A DNA stretch of 10,895 nucleotides, from positions 1-10,895 of the forward strand of contig JAGWRJ010000569.1 of NCBI GenBank assembly GCA_028869725.1. Reading direction: 5' to 3'. This document shows, piece after piece, positions 1-5,656 of this stretch (the stretch's first letter is position 1; each line of letters starts with the position of its first letter). Source of the DNA: Alphaproteobacteria bacterium. GTDB taxonomy: Bacteria; Pseudomonadota; Alphaproteobacteria; Micropepsales; Micropepsaceae. The notes beneath the pieces were generated by a model. It was not told the DNA's origin. It searched no databases and worked only from the letters and a program-made list of their open reading frames with translations. A program made the translations under genes and the position numbers.

Positions 1-183
1 AAGGCGTGCGTCCGCCGTCCAGGATCGCGCCGGGGCAACCCGGCACTGAACCTCCTCGCGCCAGCGCGCCAACGTCCACACGCCAATGCCCACTTCCCGC
101 GCCACCACCTCCAGCGCACCACTCTCCGGCGGCAGCAAGCGGGCCACCGCGCGTTCCTTGAATCGTTGTCCGTATCGAGCCAC
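1..183 (-). pseudogene. IS3-family transposase OrfA, N-terminal fragment running off the left edge
   Basis: The minus strand reads as a 61-codon open frame beginning with GTG at 183 and leaving the window at base 1. It opens MARYGQRFKERAVARLLPPE and continues with a helix-turn-helix (VVAREVGIGVWTLARWREE). This is the HTH_Tnp_1 type found in OrfA of two-frame IS3-family elements, and the LLPPES-type motif is familiar from Xanthomonas insertion sequences. OrfA binds the element ends and is normally made together with an OrfB DDE integrase, which would lie to the left. The GTG start has a GGAG about nine bases upstream, and the alternative ATG just before it is closed by a TGA. I cannot tell whether the element is complete beyond the edge. 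Confidence 0.75.
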
Positions 184-231
184 TTCAGTTCTCCATCGCC
201 GCCTTCAGGGTAGGGGTTCTATGGAGGCGAC
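1..231 (-). mobile_element. Partial IS3-family insertion sequence, one end visible
   Basis: The OrfA fragment plus about 48 bases upstream of it form the 5' end of an insertion sequence on the minus strand. The outer boundary is placed near 231, where the minus strand would begin TGTCGCC. IS3-family elements usually begin with TG, so this is the best guess. The other terminal repeat and the target duplication are outside the window. Confidence 0.4.
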
Positions 232-267
232 AACTAGTCTGACGCGGCGGGGTTCGATCTCGTTGAC

Positions 268-417
268 GGGGCAACTGGCGCTAGGCGCCAACTCCCAGCT
301 CGAAATATGCATCGTTGTCGACTGCAGGGACCTACAAGGGGTCTCCAGCGAACGGCCGTGTATTCAAACCTGCCGGACAATAACCCCACCCAAGACTACC
401 CCGGTGAGACGAAATGC
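268..417 (+). repeat. Structured leader, copy 1, upstream of the degenerate AlpA gene
   Basis: This 150-base segment is a direct repeat of 670-818 at a nearly constant offset of 402 bases, so the two align almost without gaps. A 13-base block, CCCCACCCAAGAC, is identical (384-396 and 786-798). It can form a hairpin with stem TGGCGC (276-281) and GCGCCA (285-290) around a TAG loop. A second hairpin pairs GGGACC (327-332) with GGTCTC (340-345), extended by CTG (322-324) with CAG (346-348). The same positions fold in copy 2 with different bases. It may be an untranslated leader, an operator array or a small RNA; no clear promoter was found. Confidence 0.55.
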
Positions 418-648
418 ATGGACAACTTCAATGTGACCAGCTGCCTGATCCGCCTCAGCGAAGTCTGCACCCCAAACAAGAGCGAGGTGACTGTGGTGAA
501 CGACGATCATGCATCCACCCGCCTGCTTCGTCTCTGCGAGGTATGCGAACTAATCGACTTCGGGAAGAACTTTATTTACCGCCAGATGCATCTGGGTCAA
601 TTCCCGCCTTCGATGAAAATTAGCAAGTCGAACCGTCCCGCGAAGTGA
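418..648 (+). pseudogene. Degenerate AlpA-like regulator, double-headed and truncated
   Basis: From the ATG at 418 the frame reads MDNFNVTSCLIRLSEVC, matching the N-terminus of the intact AlpA-like gene at 819. It then runs into a second AlpA start, RLLRLCEVCELIDFGKNFIY followed by RQMHLGQFPPSMKI, and stops at 646-648 before the arginine/tryptophan wing (SRSARWE in the intact copy). The second unit has its own good ribosome site, GAGGTGA at 484-490, five bases before a GTG at 496. The protein actually made, if any, may therefore be a 50-residue one from 496. The recognition helix looks present but the C-terminal helix is missing. Best read as a decayed or rearranged paralogue; a functional short DNA-binding protein is not excluded. 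Confidence 0.6.
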
Positions 649-657
649 TGGATCAAC

Positions 658-673
658 CCCCTTGCCCAAGGGG
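658..673. repeat. Short inverted repeat between the two AlpA units
   Basis: CCCCTT (658-663) and AAGGGG (668-673) are perfect complements around a GCCC loop, ten bases after the stop of the degenerate AlpA frame. It has no U-tract, so it is not a convincing rho-independent terminator. It marks the junction where the second leader copy begins. Confidence 0.35.
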
Positions 674-818
674 CGACTGGCGTGCAGCGCCAGTTCGCGG
701 CTCGAAAGAGCACTCGTTGTCTGCTGGAGACCCCATTAAGGGGCCTCCAGCGAGCGGTCGTGTATGCAAACGGGCAGGACAATGGCCCCACCCAAGACGC
801 CCCTGTGCCGAGCATTCC
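670..818 (+). repeat. Structured leader, copy 2, upstream of the intact AlpA gene
   Basis: Direct repeat of 268-417. Three hairpins are visible. The first is ACTGGCG (676-682) with CGCCAGT (688-694), seven perfect pairs. The second is GCTC (700-703) with GAGC (708-711) closing a GAAA tetraloop. The third is strong: GCTGGAG (723-729) with CTCCAGC (745-751), then an A/C mismatch, then CCCC (731-734) with GGGG (740-743) around ATTAA. The third hairpin is also foldable in copy 1 despite many base changes, which argues for selection on structure. It ends directly at the AlpA start codon, so it could be a 5' untranslated regulator of that gene or a separate small RNA. Confidence 0.55.
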
Positions 819-1028
819 ATGGACGACATCATTGTGATCAACCGACTGATCCGCCTCAAAGAGGTCACCGAACTGACGGGCTTCGCGAAGAGCTTTATCT
901 ACAAACAGATTCGCATGGGCAACTTCCCCGCCCCCGTGAGAATCGGCTCGAGGTCGGCCCGCTGGGAGCTTCACAAGGTGCTTGCCTGGATCAAGCAGCA
1001 CAAGCCTTCCAGCCTCGTCGCCGCTTGA
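819..1028 (+). CDS. AlpA-family transcriptional regulator (small MerR-like HTH)
   Basis: The product is 69 residues, the usual size for the family. It begins MDDIIVINRLIRLKEVTELT and contains a single winged-helix domain. The first helix and turn are RLKEVTELTGFAKSFIYKQI (residues 12-31). The beta-wing follows at MGNFPAPVRIGSRSARWE (33-50), then a helix with LAWIKQ (55-60). AlpA of the E. coli CP4-57 prophage activates an excision gene, and relatives in islands commonly act as regulators or excision factors for tyrosine integrases. A similar job for the integrase at the right end is likely but inferred. The ATG at 819 is chosen because the family starts just before the R-L-x-R-L-K-E-V motif and because the parallel copy starts at the same relative place. 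No strong ribosome site is seen. Confidence 0.85.
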   Translation: MDDIIVINRLIRLKEVTELTGFAKSFIYKQIRMGNFPAPVRIGSRSARWELHKVLAWIKQHKPSSLVAA

Positions 1029-1239
1029 TGGAAAGCTGGACCATGAGCAGCCTCCCCGCGCTGGGATTGCCCTACAGGTGTTGATGCCGACCTAAAATTC
1101 CCGCCCATCGGATTCCTGCCGTTTCGTGCAGAGATGCAGGGTCAGTCGAAGATCGGCAGGATCGGCGAGAATGGTCGAGCGGCAGATCGACGTCAACACA
1201 TCGAGTCGGCTGCGTCGTTCTTCTCTTCAAGCGATCCCC

Positions 1240-2031
1240 ATGCCGCGTCCTCTACCCGTCACACCGCATATTCTGTTTGCCGGTGATCCGCATGGCCGTT
1301 TCGAGCATCTGCTCGAGGTCGTGCGCGCGCAACGTCCGCAGACATTGGTCCTGCTGGGCGATATCGAGGCACCCGTGCCACTGCAGGCGCTGATGGCGCC
1401 AATCGAGGCGCTGGGCACGCAGGTGTGGTTCATCCATGGCAATCACGACACCGATCGCGCCCCATGCTGGGATGCACTGCAATCCTGGCCCGAGCGCAAC
1501 CTGCATGGCCGCGTGGTGGAGGTTGCCGGCGTGCGCATCGCCGGTCTGGGCGGCATTTTTCGCGGCGAGATCTGGAGCCCGGATCGGGCCGTAGAGCCAA
1601 CGTTCGCATCGTTGCAGGCGTATCGGGAGGGCCTGCGGCTACGCACGCATCCGAAGCACTGGGCCCTCAAGCAGCAGAGCCTGGGCGTGATCAAGCACTG
1701 CAGCAGCCTATTTCCTGAAGATTTCGATGCGCTGGTGGCGCAAGACGCCGAGGTGCTGGTCACGCATGAGGCGCCCTCGTGCCACCCACAGGGCTTTGCC
1801 GCGATCGATGATCTCGCCCGCGCGCTAGGTGTGCACACCCTGTTTCACGGCCACCACCACGACTGCCTCGACTACAGCGGCTGCACAGCAGCACTGGGCT
1901 TTCGCGCCCATGGCGTGGGCCTGCGCGGCATCAGTGCGTTCAATGGCACGGTGCTGCGACCCGGCGAGCTGGATGCGGCGCGCGCGTTGCTGCGCACACC
2001 GAACATGCCCGCCGCGCCGACGGCTGACTGA
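1240..2031 (+). CDS. Calcineurin-like metallophosphoesterase
   Basis: The product is 263 residues with the complete set of metallophosphoesterase motifs in order: GDPHG (residues 15-19), LLGDIE (38-43), GNHD (67-70), THEAP (175-179) and HGHHH (203-207). These Asp, Asn and His residues hold two metal ions that hydrolyse phosphoester bonds. The substrate cannot be read from the sequence; relatives act on nucleotides, phosphoproteins or nucleic acids. No signal peptide or membrane segment is seen, so it should be cytosolic. The frame is open back to 1126, with another ATG at 1171, but the family fold begins within a few residues of ILFAGDPHG, so ATG 1240 is preferred. The 211 bases before it hold nothing I can name. 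It is separated by about 990 bases from the protease operon, so co-transcription is unlikely. It could be cargo or a domesticated chromosomal gene. Confidence 0.88.
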   Translation: MPRPLPVTPHILFAGDPHGRFEHLLEVVRAQRPQTLVLLGDIEAPVPLQALMAPIEALGTQVWFIHGNHDTDRAPCWDALQSWPERNLHGRVVEVAGVRIAGLGGIFRGEIWSPDRAVEPTFASLQAYREGLRLRTHPKHWALKQQSLGVIKHCSSLFPEDFDALVAQDAEVLVTHEAPSCHPQGFAAIDDLARALGVHTLFHGHHHDCLDYSGCTAALGFRAHGVGLRGISAFNGTVLRPGELDAARALLRTPNMPAAPTAD

Positions 2032-2963
2032 AGCAGCGGCGCCGCGTGGCGACCCATCACCGCATGCACCAGCGCCTTCAGGCCGGTCAGGGCGGACTGG
2101 CTGGCTGCAGCGCCGGCGGCATGCCATAGAGGCGACAGGGCTGCGCGGTGCGCGGCAACTGCAGGCGACCCGGCATATCCGGCATCTGCGCGCTGCATCC
2201 GTGGTGTTGATGGATAAAGCGGATCCGCGCACGCCGCGAGCGGAGTGTGTAGCCGCAACACCTGCCGGCACGCCCAATCCGCGCGCCGGGGCTCTGGGTG
2301 CACGACGGCCTCAATCCATGTGGAGTCTGCCACCAGCACCACGCTCAGGTCGGTGGCCTTGAACAAGGCCTTCGCGGATGGTGCCGAAGCCACCTGCGCA
2401 GGCGGGTTGCCCGCCGGTTGTGACGCCGACGTCGATGCGATCGGACCGAACGGCGCCAGCTGGGCCATGCAGCCCAGCATGCAGAGCAATTCCGGCGCTC
2501 TGCACGGCAAATGACGGTGGCAGGTCGTTGCACGGGGTTAGTGGACGTGGAGCACCTGGACCTTCTTGCCGGTCGGACAGCGTTGGGAACACAGCTCCCC
2601 CCTGGGCAGGATGTCCTCCGGTACCTGGCACGATGCGGCCAGCGCATCCTGGGCAAGCATCTCGATGTGCTTGCCGTTGCGGATGCAGGACTCGCAGTGC
2701 AACGGACCATGGGGATGCCGGGGAATGGCTTTGCCCCTGGTGCTGGTTTTCGGGCGATCGGGTGGATGCCCGGTTTACGGTGCAACGCTACGGCCACGCA
2801 CTTTATCGCGACAACGCGACCGAATTCGTGGCGGGGAATCGGCCATCCGCGCCGTCGCTCAAGCGCGGCTGCACGCCATGGCGTGCACGCCGCATCCCAT
2901 TTCACTCGCGGCGTGAGCGTGCGCGTAAGGCTTACAATTCCTGTCAATTCGTAAGTTGACGTC
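2032..2963. other. Gene-poor interval with decayed coding traces
   Basis: No intact gene is convincing here. The plus-strand open frames in this GC-rich stretch lack recognisable motifs. On the minus strand, a frame entering from about 2510 reads plausibly for some 55 residues (including QPAGNPPAQVASAPSAKALF and DLSVVLVADS), then loses protein-like composition and overruns the end of the phosphoesterase gene. It may be another relic. A separate minus-strand Cys-rich relic is listed on its own. The last 30 bases before the operon include TACAAT (2933-2938), a possible -10 element without a good -35. Confidence 0.4.
2538..2774 (-). pseudogene. Decayed Cys-rich reading frame, probable gene remnant
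   Basis: On the minus strand 78 codons are open from just after a TAA at 2775-2777 down to a TAA at 2538-2540. The translation has protein-like composition and codon use. It includes the segment HGPLHCESCIRNGKHIEML and then CQVPEDILPRGELCSQRC, ending KKVQVLHVH. The C-x2-C and C-x3-C pairs suggest a small metal-binding (zinc ribbon-like) fold. There is no good start codon before the first Cys pair, only an internal ATG that would remove it, so the 5' end seems to be lost. I do not recognise the family. It is a remnant or a gene with a non-standard start; confidence that this frame was once coding is moderate. Confidence 0.4.
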
Positions 2964-3008
2964 GTGCCGGTGCTGAGCGCACAAGTGGCCCTCATCACAA
3001 CCGGGGAC

Positions 3009-3014
3009 AGGGAG
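3009..3014 (+). promoter_or_regulatory. Ribosome binding site deciding the start of the AAA-protease gene
   Basis: AGGGAG lies six bases before GTG 3021. The upstream alternative GTG at 2964 has no such site, and the downstream ATG at 3048 has a weak one. Confidence 0.45.
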
Positions 3015-3020
3015 TCGGGG

Positions 3021-5654
3021 GTGTATTTCGGGACGCGTGCGCAGGTAATGGACGCGGCGAGACGCGTTCGCGCCAACCTGGAACAGGCGTTTCTCGACCC
3101 GGGGCAACTGATCCCCAGGATCGCGGCGGCCTTGATGGAAGCACCGACGGTCCATTCGGCGCGCAAGCGGCCTTGGGCCACTTTTTTCTTCGTCGGTCCC
3201 ACCGCCACTGGCAAGAGTCTCGCCGCACAGCACATCGCCCAGGCACTGGCGGAAGAGCCGGAGCGGCAGCCATCGGCATCCGCTGCATCCCTGGCAGGGC
3301 CACTGGCAAACTGGGCCATCAAAACCTTTGACCTGTCGTCTTATACCGGCGACAACCAGAGCTTTGGCCTGGTCGGCCTGACCCAAGGGTATGGCGATGC
3401 CAAGCCCGGCGAGTTGACCCAGTGGATCCATGAACATCCGCGTTCGGTGATCATCCTCGATCATCTGGACAAGGCGCACCCCAACACGCAGAACGTGCTG
3501 CAGGAGTTGTTCGACACCGGCGTGCTGACCGATCGCTACGGCTTCTACAAGAACAACGACTTCAAGCAAGAACGCATCGCTTCGTCCGAGGTGGATGTCA
3601 GCGGCTGCATATTCATCATCATTGCCAGTATCGATGGCGAACTTGCGCGCAACATGGGTTTTTTCGAGCGCTATGCGCGCCAACCCGGCCAGGGCAAGGA
3701 CACCCTGCTCGATTACCTGCGCAAACAGTGCACCAATGCCTTTCGCGGTAACGATATGCCGGTCTACAACGCCGGCCTGCTTAGCACGCTGGGGGCTTCC
3801 AACCTGCTGCTGTTTCCACCGCTGGGTGAAGCCGAACTGCGCACGCTCGCCAGACAGGGCCTGGATGAGTTGAAGTCAAAGTACGCTGTGTCCGTTGGCA
3901 TTTGGCTCAACTGGAAGGCCGACAAGGAGTTGCTGGTCGAGGCCAGCCTGCTCGCCCATGGGGCCGAGATCGATGCGCGCAAGGTCACGGCGCGCGCGCT
4001 GCGCGATTTGTGGCTGCCCGAGCTGGATGCCTACGCCCTGCGGCAGGATCCCGCGCTGCTCAACCGCGCGCCGCTGCTGGTCAGCTTTGCGCCGGGCGCC
4101 CTGCAGGCGCTGGAGCCGATCAAGCAGCGCTTGGGCATTCCGCTGCAGCCGCAGCCGGACGGGCCGGATCTGGTGCATTGCCTCATGCGCCGCAATCGCA
4201 CCGTGGTGTTCGATCGCACGCTCGATACCCACGCCAGCCCGTGGACACTGACCCTGCACAACCCGCAGGTCGTGGTGCCGCAGCGCGCCGAGGATTTCAC
4301 CGGCATCGGCGCGTTGGTCATCGAGGTGCCCAGCGTGGGCTTCGACGACGTGCAGGGTCACATCGTGGTCAAGCAGCGCCTGCGACAGGTGCTGCACATG
4401 CTGAAAGAGCCGCGGCTAATCGAGCAGTGGGATGTGGCGCCCCCCAGCGGCATGCTGCTGTACGGCCCGCCCGGCACCGGCAAGACCCTGCTGGCAAAGG
4501 CGCTGGCCGGCGAGGCCGATCTGCCGTTTCTGGCCGCCAACGGCGTGGACCTGCTCGACCCGCGCTTCACCCAATCCTTGTACGAGCGCGCGCGTCATTA
4601 TGCTCCGGCGCTGGTGTTCCTCGATGAGATCGATGTGCTGGGCAGCCGCGAGCAGCTCAGCTACATCGCCGCCATCAACGCGCTGCTGTCTGCGCTGGAT
4701 GGCTTCGGTGGCAGCGCCAGTCCGGTGTTTACCGTGGCCGCCACCAATTATCTGCACCGCATCGATCCAGCGCTGGTGCGGCCGGGGCGGCTGGGCCTGC
4801 ATGTGGAAGTGCCGATGCTCGATCGCGAAGCCCGGCGCGGATTCATTACACGCTATCAGCGGTTGCCCGGTGGCAAGTCCATAGACGTGGAGGCTTTGCT
4901 CGATGCCACCACCGGCCTCAGCGGCGCGGCACTGGAATCGGTGCGCAACGAAGCCGCCTATGCCCTGTTGCGCGAAGGCCGCGCCGAGGTGGACACCGCC
5001 TTCATGCGCGAGATCATCACCACCGAGCGTCTTGGCCCGCGCAGCAGCCGCGCGCTCAGCGCGTCGGACAAGCGCCTGACCGCGCTGCACGAGGCCGGCC
5101 ACGCCGTGGTCTCGATGGCGCTGTTCCCGCAGCGCAGGATCGAGCAGGTCAGCATCGTGCCGCGTCAACGCATGCTGGGGTTCACCATGTTCAACCTGGA
5201 GGACGACGGCCTGCGCAACCACACCCGCGCGCGCGTCCTCGACGAGCTGGCCGTGTTGCTCGCCGGACGCGTGGCGCAGCAGCAAATGGGCGGTGACGAA
5301 GGCGCTGAACCCGACAGCGGCGCCAGCAACGACATCGAGCACGCCACGCACCTGGCGCTGCAAGCCGCGGCCAAATGGGCGCTCGACCCCCAGCTGCCGC
5401 CCATGGACTACACCCAGCTCGCCCCCGATGGCCGATGGCGCGAGGATCCCGCCGTACGTCGGGGCGCCGCGACGCTGCTCTCCGAGGGACAAGAGCATGC
5501 GCGGCGCACGGTCACCGAACGCCACGCGGACATCCAGGCCCTGGCTGAGCGGCTGCAGCGCGAGGAGGTGGTTTCAGGGCTGGAGACAACCCGGGCCGCG
5601 GGCGGCAAGAGCACGCCAGCACAACAGCAGGCGACTATTTCTCAGGAGGCATAG
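3021..5654 (+). CDS. Fusion protein: degenerate ClpB-D2-like AAA+, FtsH-like AAA+, M41 zinc protease
   Basis: From GTG 3021 the product is 877 residues; the frame is open to a GTG at 2964, which would add 19. Residues about 10-300 resemble the second ATPase domain of ClpA/ClpB: Walker A GPTATGKS (59-66), then FDLSSY, LVGLTQGYG and SVIILDHLDKAHP. The Walker B catalytic Glu is His (148), and the family's LNRID arginine-finger segment reads LLSTLGASN. Residues about 435-640 are FtsH-like: GPPGTGKT (482-489), LVFLDEID (531-538), AATN (573-576) and RPGR (587-590). A zinc protease of peptidase family M41 follows, with HEAGH (690-694), VSIVPR and the third-ligand segment ASNDIEHATHLA (D771). FtsH proteases unfold and degrade substrates, usually at the membrane. 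The two N-terminal membrane helices of true FtsH are absent here. The pore-loop region between the FtsH Walker motifs is shorter than in FtsH. The first ATPase is probably structural or a sensor. The next gene is translationally coupled. Confidence 0.88.
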   Translation: MYFGTRAQVMDAARRVRANLEQAFLDPGQLIPRIAAALMEAPTVHSARKRPWATFFFVGPTATGKSLAAQHIAQALAEEPERQPSASAASLAGPLANWAIKTFDLSSYTGDNQSFGLVGLTQGYGDAKPGELTQWIHEHPRSVIILDHLDKAHPNTQNVLQELFDTGVLTDRYGFYKNNDFKQERIASSEVDVSGCIFIIIASIDGELARNMGFFERYARQPGQGKDTLLDYLRKQCTNAFRGNDMPVYNAGLLSTLGASNLLLFPPLGEAELRTLARQGLDELKSKYAVSVGIWLNWKADKELLVEASLLAHGAEIDARKVTARALRDLWLPELDAYALRQDPALLNRAPLLVSFAPGALQALEPIKQRLGIPLQPQPDGPDLVHCLMRRNRTVVFDRTLDTHASPWTLTLHNPQVVVPQRAEDFTGIGALVIEVPSVGFDDVQGHIVVKQRLRQVLHMLKEPRLIEQWDVAPPSGMLLYGPPGTGKTLLAKALAGEADLPFLAANGVDLLDPRFTQSLYERARHYAPALVFLDEIDVLGSREQLSYIAAINALLSALDGFGGSASPVFTVAATNYLHRIDPALVRPGRLGLHVEVPMLDREARRGFITRYQRLPGGKSIDVEALLDATTGLSGAALESVRNEAAYALLREGRAEVDTAFMREIITTERLGPRSSRALSASDKRLTALHEAGHAVVSMALFPQRRIEQVSIVPRQRMLGFTMFNLEDDGLRNHTRARVLDELAVLLAGRVAQQQMGGDEGAEPDSGASNDIEHATHLALQAAAKWALDPQLPPMDYTQLAPDGRWREDPAVRRGAATLLSEGQEHARRTVTERHADIQALAERLQREEVVSGLETTRAAGGKSTPAQQQATISQEA
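5644..5649 (+). promoter_or_regulatory. Ribosome binding site for the membrane partner, inside the end of the protease gene
   Basis: AGGAGG is seven bases before ATG 5657 and lies just before the TAG (5652-5654) that ends the protease gene. Only two bases separate that stop from the next start. The arrangement predicts translational coupling and matched output of the two proteins. Confidence 0.75.
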
Positions 5655-5656
5655 CG

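Noticed and set aside
263..268. TTGACG as -35 element for AlpA leader copy 1
   Set aside because: No acceptable -10 hexamer 16-18 bases downstream, and the motif is not conserved before copy 2.
597..1001. Minus-strand open frame of 134 codons over the AlpA region
   Set aside because: Antisense to the intact AlpA-like gene and to the hairpin-rich leader; no recognisable domain.
2113..2126. CATAGAGGCGACA resembling the end of the IS3-type element near 220-231
   Set aside because: The match is only about 11 of 13 bases with no transposase trace next to it; likely chance in GC-rich DNA.
1872..2510. Minus-strand open frame of 212 codons
   Set aside because: It overlaps the certain phosphoesterase gene at its C-terminal half and its composition is not protein-like there. 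Only the first 55 or so residues look plausible, so it was mentioned as a possible relic and not called.
2933..2938. TACAAT as -10 promoter element of the protease operon
   Set aside because: The hexamer is good but no -35 at suitable spacing was found, so only a weak suggestion is possible.
2345..3683. Minus-strand frames of 325 and 274 codons across the start of the protease gene
   Set aside because: Shadows of the plus-strand ClpB-like coding sequence; Arg/Ser-rich translations without motifs.
4416..5525. Long minus-strand open frame of 369 codons opposite the FtsH/M41 region
   Set aside because: It is the mirror of a strongly supported coding region with high GC. Its translation is low-complexity and motif-free.
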